From NCBI GenBank assembly GCA_913043025.1, contig CAJWLM010000012.1, forward strand, positions 1-64,000: a stretch of DNA of 64,000 bases. Reading direction: 5' to 3'. Made by a program: the position numbers and the translations under genes. Shown one piece after another: positions 37,418-46,945 of the stretch; position 1 is the stretch's first letter; each line of letters begins with the position of its first letter. The DNA is from an uncultured Rhodospirillaceae bacterium. Its GTDB lineage: Bacteria > Pseudomonadota > Alphaproteobacteria > UBA8366. Under the pieces are notes generated by a model. The model was not told where the DNA came from. It searched no databases and saw only the letters and a program-made list of their open reading frames with translations.

Positions 37418-38709
37418 GGACTCTCGCTATTTACCGTGTCATGACATTATTGGCAACGCCGCTCGCTTGTTTGTTGCTTAAGTTTCGTTGCGTAAAAGGT
37501 AAAGAAGACCCACTTCGTCTTGACGAGCGCAAGGGGATTGCCCAGTTTTCGAGGCCTCCCGGGCCTCTCGGTTGGCTGCATGCCGCTAGCGTTGGTGAAG
37601 CTCAGTCTGCTTTGGTGCTAATTAACCGTTTGTTGGAAGAATATCCTGGCCTGCAAATTCTCGTGACTACTGGAACAGTTACATCCGCAGGTTACCTTGA
37701 GGAACGATTACCTTCAGGAGCTTTTCATCAATACCTACCCCTCGATTGTCCGCATTGGGTAAGCCGTTTCCTTGCTCATTGGAACCCTGACATAGCATTT
37801 TGGATGGAATCCGAGTTTTGGCCTAACTTGGTCACAGAGACTGTGCAGCGTAATATACCAGCCGTTCTAGTAAATGCCCGAATGTCTGCAAGTGCATTTC
37901 GTGCTTGGCAGCGGTTACGAGGAATTGCGTTTCGCCTGGTTTCTGGATTTGAAATTTGTTTAGCCCAAAATGAGCAACAAGCTGACCGGCTTCGCAAACT
38001 GGGTGCGAACAATGTCCTTTCTCTTGGGAATATAAAGTATTCGGCCGAACCTCTCGGGTTCGATGCCGCTCGATTGGAATCGCTACAGAATGATATTGGT
38101 GGGCGCTCCGTATTTGTGGCTGCTAGTACTCACGCTGGTGAAGAGGTGATGGTATCAAATGCACACACCGCATTGCTTTCCCAGGTCCCAGACTTGTTAA
38201 CGATAATAGTCCCGCGCCATCCGGGGAGGGCACTTCAAATTCAAACTGAATTAGCACGTCGTGGCCATCAGTGTGTTCGGCGCTCAACCGGGGAAAAGAT
38301 TACAACTGATACAACAATTTATATTGCAGATACCCTCGGCGAACTCGGTCTCTTTTACCGGCTCTCTAGAATAGCTTTTATTGGGGGAAGTATGGCGCGT
38401 CATGGCGGTCATAATCCACTTGAGGCGGCTCAGCTCGGCTGCGCCATTGTGCAAGGGCCTGATATGAGTAATTTTCAAGGCGTCGCTGATGCATTGTTGG
38501 CTGACGGGGGTGCAGTGACAGTTCACAATGCGAAGGATTTGGCCACAGATGTAGGACAAATGTTTGAGGATCGCGATCTTTGGTTAGAAAGGATTGAGGC
38601 AGCAGAGATGGTTGCAGGGAGCAACAGTGACGTGATTGATAGAGTTTGTGATGTAATCAAGCCGATCGTCATGTCAGCACTTAGGAATGAAATTGATGCC
38701 GATGCCTAA
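37414..38709 (+). CDS. kdtA: 3-deoxy-D-manno-octulosonic acid transferase
   Basis: A 431-residue GT-B glycosyltransferase (GT30) that adds Kdo to lipid IVA at the inner membrane. An N-terminal membrane anchor is followed by LHAASVGEAQSA, WMESEFWPNL, NARMS and IVPRHPGRA, with GGSMARHGGHNPLEAAQLG in the C-terminal donor-binding half. It overlaps the preceding gene as ATGA. Also known as waaA. Confidence 0.97.
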   Translation: MRTLAIYRVMTLLATPLACLLLKFRCVKGKEDPLRLDERKGIAQFSRPPGPLGWLHAASVGEAQSALVLINRLLEEYPGLQILVTTGTVTSAGYLEERLPSGAFHQYLPLDCPHWVSRFLAHWNPDIAFWMESEFWPNLVTETVQRNIPAVLVNARMSASAFRAWQRLRGIAFRLVSGFEICLAQNEQQADRLRKLGANNVLSLGNIKYSAEPLGFDAARLESLQNDIGGRSVFVAASTHAGEEVMVSNAHTALLSQVPDLLTIIVPRHPGRALQIQTELARRGHQCVRRSTGEKITTDTTIYIADTLGELGLFYRLSRIAFIGGSMARHGGHNPLEAAQLGCAIVQGPDMSNFQGVADALLADGGAVTVHNAKDLATDVGQMFEDRDLWLERIEAAEMVAGSNSDVIDRVCDVIKPIVMSALRNEIDADA

Positions 38710-39646
38710 TTTTTGGAATGAGAAGGGTATCTTATCAGGTTGTCTTATCCCGGTGAGTTGGATTATTACTTTGATAGGTAGGCACCGTCGGCAGATGGGG
38801 CTGCCGATACCCGTCCCGGTACCCGTAATATGCGTAGGGAATCTTACGGTTGGTGGGGCAGGAAAGACCCCAGTTGCACTTGATATAGGGGCTCGTTTAC
38901 AGGCGAGGGGTGTACAAAGTCATTTTTTAACCCGAGGTTACAAGGGCCAATTAAAGGGCCCCGTGAGGGTAGATATAAAGTTGCATACCCACGAGGACGT
39001 TGGTGATGAACCATTGCTACTCGCTAGATGTGCGCCTTGTTTTGTGTCCACTAACCGACCGGCGGGCGCTCGGGCTGCTGCTACTAACGGAGCGCAGGTA
39101 ATTGTTATGGATGATGGTTTCCAAAATCCAAGCATAAAGAAAGCACTATCACTCGTTGTTGTTGATGGAGGGTACGGGTTTGGAAATTGCAGAGTTATAC
39201 CGGCAGGTCCTTTGCGAGAACCAATCAAAGATGGACTCATGAGAGCGGATGCCATCATATCGATTGGGCCACCATTTTTAAAGATAGATACGGAAAAGCC
39301 TGTTTTGCGAGCCAAGATGCAGCCTGTTTGTGGAGATGAAATTGTAGGCAAAAGGGTCATTGCGTTCGCTGGAATAGGTCGGCCAGAAAAATTTTTTGAA
39401 AGTCTTCGGAAACTGGGTGCCGAGGTAATATCGACTTATTCTTTTCCTGATCACCACCCTTACAGCACCTGCGAGATAGAAACAATTTTAGCCAAAAAGA
39501 CACGCGATGAAGATCTCATTGTTACAACAGAGAAAGACATGGTGCGGCTACCACCCATGGCTTTAAAATCGATCATTGCACTCCCTGTAGAAATAAAATG
39601 GGAGAACGTAGGGTTGATTGAGGCACTGCTTGGTGAAGTCACTTAG
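38696..39646 (+). CDS. lpxK: Tetraacyldisaccharide 4'-kinase
   Basis: A 316-residue P-loop kinase that phosphorylates the lipid A precursor at the 4' position. The Walker A-like loop is VGNLTVGGAGKTP near residue 46, preceded by a membrane helix; VMDDGFQNPSI and VTTEKDMVRLP are family blocks. It overlaps kdtA. Three in-frame ATGs are available (38687, 38696, 38702); 38696 has AGGA nine bases upstream. Its stop overlaps the convergent peptidase stop by four bases. Confidence 0.95.
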   Translation: MPMPNFWNEKGILSGCLIPVSWIITLIGRHRRQMGLPIPVPVPVICVGNLTVGGAGKTPVALDIGARLQARGVQSHFLTRGYKGQLKGPVRVDIKLHTHEDVGDEPLLLARCAPCFVSTNRPAGARAAATNGAQVIVMDDGFQNPSIKKALSLVVVDGGYGFGNCRVIPAGPLREPIKDGLMRADAIISIGPPFLKIDTEKPVLRAKMQPVCGDEIVGKRVIAFAGIGRPEKFFESLRKLGAEVISTYSFPDHHPYSTCEIETILAKKTRDEDLIVTTEKDMVRLPPMALKSIIALPVEIKWENVGLIEALLGEVT

Positions 39647-40461
39647 TTCCTAGTTCTGGAATCACGATCCAACAAAAGTTCGGGGTCCAACCGTCGTTTG
39701 AATAGGTTAATACGCCAATCTAAATGTGGCCCGGTAGCCCTGCCGCTAGCTCCTATTGTGCCGATTACGTCGCCTCGCGTGATACGCTGGCCTTCTTTCA
39801 CAGCAATTGACTTTAGGTGCAACAATGCGGACGAAACACCGTGGCCATGGTCTATTATCACTGTGCCGCCGGACAAATACATATCGTTGTGTACCATTCG
39901 TACTATACCCGAGTTGGGGCTCACAACCTTTGTCCCCATTGGTGCAGCTATGTCGATGCCGTAATGAGGTCTTTTAGGTAAACCGTTAAGAACTCGTTGA
40001 CTGCCATAAACACCACTTACTCTCCCAATAGCGGGCCACACCCAACTTTGAAGGAAATGGATTTCTGGCGTGTCTATCTTGCGCGCCTTAGATACTTGCT
40101 TAGCCTCAAATTTTATCCTAGCTAGCACTTTCCTCGGAGGCGACACCTTTGAAGAGGGTAAGCCTGTTATCTTTTCGATTTTATATTTCCGCTTGGCAAT
40201 TGATAGAGTCTTGTGAATAACTTGATCATTTTTATGTATAAGTTTGAGATGTGCGATTGGTTTGGCATCGCGATTGAATCCTATTACAAAAGTCCCTTTT
40301 GGTGAGACACGTATTTTTTTTCCATTGAAAATAACTATCGTTTTTGCTGTGGTGTGTCCGATTACAAGGCCACCCTGGGTGAAGTGGCCATTGAGTGTGA
40401 GAGATTCCGCCGCACACGAGAAAAACAAGATGGGAAGTACCCAACAGATAATGCGGTTCAA
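39643..40461 (-). CDS. Secreted M23-family metallopeptidase
   Basis: A 272-residue protein with a signal peptide (hydrophobic residues 4-18), a beta-rich middle region and a C-terminal LytM/M23 domain (about 160-260). Zinc ligands are seen in HYGIDIAAP and GPHLDWRI; the HLH segment is ALLHLKS. It probably cleaves peptidoglycan cross-links, or activates an amidase, in the periplasm. It overlaps the xseA stop by four bases, so the two are co-translated. Confidence 0.93.
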   Translation of the reverse strand: MNRIICWVLPILFFSCAAESLTLNGHFTQGGLVIGHTTAKTIVIFNGKKIRVSPKGTFVIGFNRDAKPIAHLKLIHKNDQVIHKTLSIAKRKYKIEKITGLPSSKVSPPRKVLARIKFEAKQVSKARKIDTPEIHFLQSWVWPAIGRVSGVYGSQRVLNGLPKRPHYGIDIAAPMGTKVVSPNSGIVRMVHNDMYLSGGTVIIDHGHGVSSALLHLKSIAVKEGQRITRGDVIGTIGASGRATGPHLDWRINLFKRRLDPELLLDRDSRTRN

Positions 40462-41870
40462 AGCAGCTCTCCTTGGTGTTTGTCGGGATCAGATGAGACA
40501 CTGAGTCTTTTTTCTTTTTTCTGCAGGCCGTCGTTAATAACTGCATTTTTTTTCCCGTCGGTGAATTCCACAACGACCGGCATCCCAGAAGTAGCTGCAG
40601 CGGCTGAAGTTATTGGGTTGCCATTTTTGTCCCATATCACTGTATAGCCGCGATCAATAATACGCTTGAAGGAAACGCTTTCCAGAAGCTCGCTGGACGC
40701 TTTGAGCTGTTGAACCCGTCGCTGTGTTAAGTGACGTCCTGCTTGGCGCAGTGTCTCAGTTTCTCGCGATAACCTTTTCGCATCATTGTTAATGATTTGC
40801 TGTGGTGCCTTATTATGGCGACCTAATGACGATAAAGACTCCTGCAGCGTTTTTATAAGTCGGATACTTCCTTGTTCTAGGCGCTCTATGGCAATATCTA
40901 GCCTTTGATTATGGCCTGCTAGCAACATTTTCAGATCTGGAAGACCGCGGCAGAGCCCCTCAAGCCGGATACGATTTTCGTTACTCTCTCGGACCATAGC
41001 TGAAAGATGGCGGCGGCCTAAACTTATGACTGTTGCCATAAGCTCGTTCCGCACAGGTACGGCTATCTCCGCCGCTGCAGTTGGCGTCGGCGCCCGCTGA
41101 TCTGCGGCATAATCTATTAGTGTCGTATCGGTTTCGTGACCTACCGCAGAAATCAGCGGTATCCTGGACCCTGAGGCTGCTCGAACTACGATTTCTTCGT
41201 TGAAGGGCCACATGTCTTCAAGGCTACCCCCGCCACGTGCTACAATCAAAAGATCTATAGGTTGAAGCTGGCCGTCATGATTCAAAGCATTGAAACCATT
41301 AATTGCATCGGCTATTTGCTGCGCTGCTTTTTCTCCCTGCACTAGCACCGGCCAAAGCAGAATGTCACGCGGGAATCGATCATCTATTCTATGTAATATA
41401 TCGCGGATAACTGATCCTGTTGGAGAAGTAATTACGCCAATCCGAGTAGGCAGAAAAGGTAAGGGTTGTTTTTTTTCTTTATCAAATAAACCTTCTTCAG
41501 CAAGTTTTTTTCGACGGTTTTCAAGTAGCTTGAGGAGGGCACCCTCGCCTGCAACCTCTATTTGCTCCAGGACTATTTGATACTTTGACTGCTGAGCATA
41601 GGTTGTAATTTTTCCTGTAGCTATCACTTCAAGCCCATCCTCAGGCTTTGCATCCAAGCGGTTAACCACACCGCGCCAGCAAACGCCACTTATTACAGCG
41701 TTGTCATCTTTCAGAGTCATGTAGATGTGGCCAGAGGCCGCACGTTTTAAGCCTGATATTTCTCCTCGCACACGCACATGACCGTACGAGGACTCGACAG
41801 TGCGTTTGAGTGCTGCAGAAAGTTCCGAGACAGAATATTCCGCTTTATTTGAAACAATGTTACCGTTCAT
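40458..41870 (-). CDS. xseA: Exodeoxyribonuclease VII large subunit
   Basis: A 470-residue nuclease subunit degrading single-stranded DNA. An N-terminal OB fold (SVSELSAALKRTVE, VRVRGEISGLKRAASGHIYMTLKDD) is followed by the catalytic domain with RIGVITSPTGSVIRDIL, DLLIVARGGGSLEDMWPFNEE and ISAVGHETDTTLIDYAADQRAPTPTAAA (given as family landmarks, residues 120-280), then a coiled-coil tail. The small subunit xseB is not in the window. Confidence 0.96.
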   Translation of the reverse strand: MNGNIVSNKAEYSVSELSAALKRTVESSYGHVRVRGEISGLKRAASGHIYMTLKDDNAVISGVCWRGVVNRLDAKPEDGLEVIATGKITTYAQQSKYQIVLEQIEVAGEGALLKLLENRRKKLAEEGLFDKEKKQPLPFLPTRIGVITSPTGSVIRDILHRIDDRFPRDILLWPVLVQGEKAAQQIADAINGFNALNHDGQLQPIDLLIVARGGGSLEDMWPFNEEIVVRAASGSRIPLISAVGHETDTTLIDYAADQRAPTPTAAAEIAVPVRNELMATVISLGRRHLSAMVRESNENRIRLEGLCRGLPDLKMLLAGHNQRLDIAIERLEQGSIRLIKTLQESLSSLGRHNKAPQQIINNDAKRLSRETETLRQAGRHLTQRRVQQLKASSELLESVSFKRIIDRGYTVIWDKNGNPITSAAAATSGMPVVVEFTDGKKNAVINDGLQKKEKRLSVSSDPDKHQGELL

Positions 41871-41953
41871 ATTTAATATCGGGAAAAGTAATCCATGGTT
41901 GTCTGTTATATGATATGTAGAATGCAGGTACTTTGCAAAGGCAGAACTTTAAA

Positions 41954-43243
41954 ATGAAGCTTTTGGTTGTAGGTTCAGGAGGGCGCGAACACTCACTGTG
42001 TTGGGCGTTGTCGGGATCGCCGTTAAGCGAAGTGATATATTGTGCTCCCGGTAACGCTGGGATAGCAGAAGTGGCTGAATGTGTTGACATAAGTCCAGAT
42101 GACATCGACTCATTGGTCGATTTTACGAAGACAAATCATATAGACTTCGTTTTAGTTGGCCCGGAAGCGCCGTTGGTAAACGGATTGGTAGACCGTTTAA
42201 AAAATATTGGAGTGAGATGTTTTGGGCCAACGGCGTCTGCAGCCCAGTTAGAAGGCTCGAAGAGATTTACAAAATCACTTTGCGAGAAGTACAGCATCCC
42301 AACAGCGTCTTACCGTCACTTCAGCCAAATCGAAGATGCTCGTTCGTATATCAACGAGAAGGGCGCTCCAATAGTTGTCAAGGCTGATGGCTTAGCTGCC
42401 GGCAAGGGCGTGACAGTAGCCATGAATATTGAAGAAGCATTGGCTGCAGCAGAAGATGCTCTTGTTGGGGATCGTTTCGGAAATGCTGGGGCATCCATTG
42501 TAGTTGAAGAATATCTTTCCGGAGAAGAAGTCAGTATTTTCGCTCTGTGCGATGGAGATAACGTTTTAATGCTCGCTTCCGCTCAAGATCATAAGGCCGT
42601 TGGCGATGGAGACACTGGCCCTAACACCGGTGGGATGGGAGCATATAGTCCGGCGCCTATTATGACAGATGTACTTCAGGCAGAAATAGGGGATCAAATT
42701 ATCTCCCGTACGGTCTCTGCCATGAAATCAGAGGGAATACCTTATACGGGTGTTCTGTTTGCTGGGATAATGATCACTGACAGCGGACCCAAACTTATTG
42801 AATTTAATGTTCGCTTTGGAGATCCAGAGTGCCAAGTGCTTATGATGCGTTTAAAGTCAGACTTGTTACCAGCGCTTATTGCGGCAGCTGATGGAGAGCT
42901 TAAAGATTTTGATCTACGTTGGCATAACCAAGTAGCGCTGACGGTTGTACTAGCTTCTAAGGGTTATCCCAATAAGTTTAAGCAGCCAACAGAGATTAGC
43001 AATCTTGAAAGTATTTCAGTGATGGAGGATGTTAAGTTGTTCCATGCCGGCACAGCCCGTGACTCAAGTGGAAAGTTGCAGGCAGTCGGTGGTAGAGCCT
43101 TAAACGTCACTGCTGTTGGTGAAACCGTCACTGAAGCACAACAAAAAGCATATAAAGCGGCCAATGCTATTGATTGGCCAAATGGGTTTTACAGGCGCGA
43201 TATTGGATGGCGTGCGGTGGCACGTGAAATAAAAAAAATCTAG
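41954..43243 (+). CDS. purD: Phosphoribosylamine-glycine ligase (GAR synthetase)
   Basis: A 429-residue ATP-grasp enzyme of purine synthesis. Markers are MKLLVVGSGGREHSLCW at the N-terminus, GPEAPLVNGL, VVKADGLAAGKGVTVA (ATP-grasp lysine loop), GPNTGGMGAYSPAP and EFNVRFGDPECQ. The frame extends upstream to 41933, but the ATG at 41954 matches the family N-terminus. It is divergent from xseA. Confidence 0.97.
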   Translation: MKLLVVGSGGREHSLCWALSGSPLSEVIYCAPGNAGIAEVAECVDISPDDIDSLVDFTKTNHIDFVLVGPEAPLVNGLVDRLKNIGVRCFGPTASAAQLEGSKRFTKSLCEKYSIPTASYRHFSQIEDARSYINEKGAPIVVKADGLAAGKGVTVAMNIEEALAAAEDALVGDRFGNAGASIVVEEYLSGEEVSIFALCDGDNVLMLASAQDHKAVGDGDTGPNTGGMGAYSPAPIMTDVLQAEIGDQIISRTVSAMKSEGIPYTGVLFAGIMITDSGPKLIEFNVRFGDPECQVLMMRLKSDLLPALIAAADGELKDFDLRWHNQVALTVVLASKGYPNKFKQPTEISNLESISVMEDVKLFHAGTARDSSGKLQAVGGRALNVTAVGETVTEAQQKAYKAANAIDWPNGFYRRDIGWRAVAREIKKI

Positions 43244-43244
43244 A

Positions 43245-43703
43245 TTACCGTTTATTACGAAAAAATGCTGTTAGTAATTTATGTGATTCAGTCTCCTGTA
43301 TACCCCCGTATATTTCGGGCACATGGTGGCAGCTCGAATGGTCGAAAAATTTAACCCCATTTTCTACCGCACCACCTTTAATGTCCATAGCACCAAAATA
43401 AAGTCGTCGAAGGCGTGCATGTGAAATTGCGCCGGCGCACATCGTGCACGGTTCAAGTGTCACGTAAATATCACAACCTTCTAACCGTTTTTGACCTAAT
43501 ATTGCACAAGCCTTGCGAATGGCTAGAATTTCAGCATGTGCGGTTGGATCATGCAGCTGTTCGACACGATTACTGGCCCGAGCGATGATCTTGCCTGTAT
43601 TTCCGTCGACAATGACTGCCCCAACCGGAACCTCATCGCGAGGTACTGCGCTTTCAGCCTCGCGAAGTGCAATGTTCATATTCAGCGAATAAAGTCTATT
43701 CAT
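43245..43703 (-). CDS. tadA: tRNA-specific adenosine deaminase
   Basis: A 152-residue zinc deaminase converting A34 to inosine in tRNA-Arg(ACG). The zinc and catalytic residues are His56 and Glu58 (HAE) and Cys86 and Cys89 (PCTMC). LRRLYFGA near residue 98 and the DPTAHAEILAIR block match TadA. It converges on purD with one base between the two stops. Confidence 0.94.
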   Translation of the reverse strand: MNRLYSLNMNIALREAESAVPRDEVPVGAVIVDGNTGKIIARASNRVEQLHDPTAHAEILAIRKACAILGQKRLEGCDIYVTLEPCTMCAGAISHARLRRLYFGAMDIKGGAVENGVKFFDHSSCHHVPEIYGGIQETESHKLLTAFFRNKR

Positions 43704-43797
43704 TGCTGGAATTTGCCTTCATTACGAGTACATGGTCAAGCAAGCTTATTCATTGCGTCTACGCAAATAACGCCATATGTATCGATACATGGAAAAA

Positions 43798-44595
43798 ATG
43801 ATGAAGTGGAACGCCCAGCCCGCGCGAATTGCCAAAGTTATCGCCAGGGCTGGGTTGTGTTCACGCCGCGAAGCCGAGCGCTGGATCAAGGCTGGGCGTG
43901 TCACGATTAACGGTGAAGTATGGAAAGACCCAGCAATAAATATTGACACTATTGATGGTGTGGAAGTTGATGGTGTTGCGTTACCCGTTAATGAACCCGT
44001 GCGTGTTTGGCGTTACCACAAGCCAGTTGGTTTGCTGACAACGGAAAGAGACCCGGAAAAACGGAAAACAATCTTTGATTTTTTGCCATCTGACTTGCCC
44101 AGAGTCATATCGGTTGGCCGGCTCGATGTGAATTCTGAAGGTTTGTTGTTGCTCACAAATGATGGAGAATTATCGCGCCAATTTGAATTACCTGCCATGG
44201 GCTGGGAAAGGCACTACCGCGTGCGAGTATTTGGCCGGCCACAGAAGGATTCATTGAGAGCGTTAGCGAATGGTATATCCGTGGCAGGTATTCGTTATGC
44301 TCCTATAGATGTAAAATTAGATGATCGATCTGGCGCAAATGGTTGGCTCACAATGACTTTGAGGGAAGGTAAAAATCGCGAAATTCGAAAGGTTTGTGAG
44401 TATTTTGGGTGGCGGGTTAACCGCTTAATCAGGATAGGTTATGGCCCTTTTGAGTTAGGTAACTTGAAACGTGGCGAAATAGAGGAAGTGCTTCCCAGGA
44501 AGTTAGCAGAACACATTGAGCCGAAAATTATTTCGCATATGGAGAAGAGAGAGAAAGGAATAAATCAAAACGATAAAAAAGTTAGGCGAATTTAA
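43798..44595 (+). CDS. rluB: Ribosomal large-subunit pseudouridine synthase (RluB type)
   Basis: A 265-residue enzyme with an N-terminal S4 RNA-binding domain (RIAKVIARAGLCSRREAERWI, residues about 10-30) and an RsuA/RluB/E/F catalytic domain with GRLDVNSEGLLLLTNDGE, whose Asp is the nucleophile, and LREGKNREIRKVCEYFGW. It probably modifies 23S rRNA position 2605; discrimination from RluE/F rests on general similarity. Several in-frame ATGs exist from 43777; those at 43798/43801 follow GGAAAA and give a family-like N-terminus. Confidence 0.9.
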   Translation: MMKWNAQPARIAKVIARAGLCSRREAERWIKAGRVTINGEVWKDPAINIDTIDGVEVDGVALPVNEPVRVWRYHKPVGLLTTERDPEKRKTIFDFLPSDLPRVISVGRLDVNSEGLLLLTNDGELSRQFELPAMGWERHYRVRVFGRPQKDSLRALANGISVAGIRYAPIDVKLDDRSGANGWLTMTLREGKNREIRKVCEYFGWRVNRLIRIGYGPFELGNLKRGEIEEVLPRKLAEHIEPKIISHMEKREKGINQNDKKVRRI

Positions 44596-45161
44596 TGCGT
44601 CTCGTGGCAGGGAAACATAAAGGAAGAGCTTTAGTTGCACCCTCTGGCATTGGCGTGCGTCCAACGAGCGATAAGGTGCGGGAGTCTTTGTTCAATGTTC
44701 TTGCTCATGGTGGGTACCGTGCCGGAGAGCAGTCAGTGCTAGAAAATGCAAGCGTACTAGATGCCTTCGCCGGCAGTGGAGCTTTGGGTTTTGAAGCCCT
44801 GAGTAGGGGAGCTGCTGAATGTATTTTCATGGAAAAGGCTGAGGCTGCTTTAGAAGCGATTAAAAAAAATTCTTTCGAACTGGGTGAAACCTCTCGTGTT
44901 CGTGTGCTGCGAACTGATGCGACAAATCCGCCTTCTAACACGGAACCGGTAGATTTGTTATTTCTCGATCCTCCATATAAAGGGATGTTATTGCTGTCGG
45001 CTCTTACAGGCCTCTTAGCTGCAAATTGGGTGGGAGTGGACACAGTTTGTTGCGCAGAACTTGATGCATATGATGAATTTAGCATTCCATCCAACATGGA
45101 GTTACTTCTGGAGCGTCAATACGGGCGAACTCGCATAATAATTCTGAAGGTTGCTTGCTAG
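44595..45161 (+). CDS. rsmD: 16S rRNA (guanine(966)-N2)-methyltransferase
   Basis: A 188-residue SAM-dependent methyltransferase. The RNA-contact opening MRLVAGKHKGRALVAP, RPTSDKVRESLFNVL, the SAM loop VLDAFAGSGALGFEALSRGA and the catalytic LFLDPPYKG motif are all present. The start overlaps the rluB stop as TAATG. Its stop overlaps the convergent mutL stop by four bases. Confidence 0.96.
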   Translation: MRLVAGKHKGRALVAPSGIGVRPTSDKVRESLFNVLAHGGYRAGEQSVLENASVLDAFAGSGALGFEALSRGAAECIFMEKAEAALEAIKKNSFELGETSRVRVLRTDATNPPSNTEPVDLLFLDPPYKGMLLLSALTGLLAANWVGVDTVCCAELDAYDEFSIPSNMELLLERQYGRTRIIILKVAC

Positions 45162-46945
45162 CGTCTCCCGAATAATTTCTCGATATCTGACAATTGAAGC
45201 TTTATGTGAGTAGGGCGACCATGATTACATTGGCCAGAGTGAGGTGTGATTTCCATCTCCCGCAAAAGTGCATTCATCTCTGAAGCATTGAGAATGCGTC
45301 CCGCACGAACGCTGCCATGGCAAGCCATCGTACTGCACACCTGTTCGAGTTTTTCCTTGAGTGAAAATGACTCCCCAAGTTCACTGAGTTCATCGGCTAG
45401 ATCCTTGACTAATTCCTTAATGTTTGTATGACCCAATAACTCTGGAACTTCACGTACGAGAACTGCGCTCTCGCCAAATGCTTCTAGTGTCAAACCAAAC
45501 TCTGCCAACTCTGATGAACGGTCCGTAAGCAAAGCAGCTTCGGCTGAATTGAGTTCAACAACCTCAGGGATTAAAAGACCCTGCCGGGCCACGCCACTAA
45601 CTGCCAGGTCCTTTTTTAATCGCTCATAAACTAATCTCTCATGTGCAGCATGCTGATCGACTATCACAATTCCGTCATGTGTCTCAGCGACAACATAGGT
45701 TGTATGGAACTGAGCGCGCGCTGCTCCCAAAGGATAGTTTAAAGTTATGGATGAGATATCTGGGTCTGGAGCTCTTGCGGCAGGTCCTAAATCTCCTCCT
45801 TCTCCGAGATCAGTTTGAGGCTCAAAAGTATCTCTTTTAAGAGATTGGGCTGATGATGTGGGATAACTCGGTTGGCCGCGGTTAGAAAACTCCGGGGATA
45901 GGAAAGTATCGATTGCTGCGTAGCTATTAGAAGAAGATGCCTGATGTCCTGCTTCTAAAAGTGCGTGCTTCAACGCTCTAACAATTAAACTGCGCACCGA
46001 TTTTGGATCCCTGAATCGAACCTCGGATTTTGCGGGGTGTACATTTATGTCTACAAGGTGTGGATCAATTTGAAGATACAAGGCGACCAGCGGGTGGCGG
46101 TTTCGAGCCAGAAAATCTGCGTAGGACCCGCGCACTGCTCCTACTAAAAGTCGGTCAACGACAGGCCGATTATTAACAAAAAGATACTGCATTGCTCCAT
46201 TGGCACGGTTAAAAGTTGGCACTCCAGCGAATCCAGTCACCTGCATTCCGGTTTTTTGGGCATCAATTGATAGCGCGTTTTCAGCAAATTCAGCGCCCAT
46301 CACTGCTTTCAGTCGCGCCAACCGCATGCTTACTGGTTCACCTTTCCCAGCTATATATCGTAATCTAGGCCGACCATCGACCGTGAGCCGGAATCCCACC
46401 TCCGGGTGCGACATGGCAATGCGTTTAACAGCCTCGATAATTCGCTGAGACTCCGTTCTTTCAGTGCGAAGAAATTTGAGCCGCGCAGGAGTCGCATAAA
46501 ACAAATCACGTACGACTGCCGTTGTGCCGCGCAAATGAGATGTAAGAGTTGGGCTTTTTACGACACCGCCCTCTACGTTGATCATCCAAGCCGCATCTTT
46601 TTGGCTGGCGCGGGATTGCAGAGAAAAGCGGCTTACAGCACCAATAGACGGTAGTGCTTCTCCTCGGAACCCAAGCGTTGTGATTGCTTGCAAATTATTA
46701 TTTGGTAGTTTTGAAGTCGCATGACGCTCTATTGCGAGTTCGAGATCTTGACGGGTCATCCCAACACCATTGTCAGCGACTGACAACATTGATTTTCCCC
46801 CGTCTCGAACAGTTATTTCGATGTCACTTGCGCCTGCATCAATACTGTTTTCGACTAATTCCTTTGCCGCAGAGGCGGGTCTCTCAATCACTTCACCGGC
46901 GGCGATGCGATTTATAGTTTGTTCAGGTAGGCGCTTGATCAACAT
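45158..46945 (-). CDS. mutL: DNA mismatch repair protein MutL with endonuclease motif
   Basis: A 595-residue GHKL ATPase. The N-terminal motifs are VENSIDAGASDIEI, VADNGVGM and TLGFRGEALPSI. The C-terminal domain has the metal-binding endonuclease motif DQHAAHERLVYE and the supporting ACHGSVRAG and QCNHGRPTH elements, so it should nick DNA by itself, unlike E. coli MutL. It begins seven bases inside the end of pgi. Confidence 0.97.
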   Translation of the reverse strand: MLIKRLPEQTINRIAAGEVIERPASAAKELVENSIDAGASDIEITVRDGGKSMLSVADNGVGMTRQDLELAIERHATSKLPNNNLQAITTLGFRGEALPSIGAVSRFSLQSRASQKDAAWMINVEGGVVKSPTLTSHLRGTTAVVRDLFYATPARLKFLRTERTESQRIIEAVKRIAMSHPEVGFRLTVDGRPRLRYIAGKGEPVSMRLARLKAVMGAEFAENALSIDAQKTGMQVTGFAGVPTFNRANGAMQYLFVNNRPVVDRLLVGAVRGSYADFLARNRHPLVALYLQIDPHLVDINVHPAKSEVRFRDPKSVRSLIVRALKHALLEAGHQASSSNSYAAIDTFLSPEFSNRGQPSYPTSSAQSLKRDTFEPQTDLGEGGDLGPAARAPDPDISSITLNYPLGAARAQFHTTYVVAETHDGIVIVDQHAAHERLVYERLKKDLAVSGVARQGLLIPEVVELNSAEAALLTDRSSELAEFGLTLEAFGESAVLVREVPELLGHTNIKELVKDLADELSELGESFSLKEKLEQVCSTMACHGSVRAGRILNASEMNALLREMEITPHSGQCNHGRPTHIKLQLSDIEKLFGRR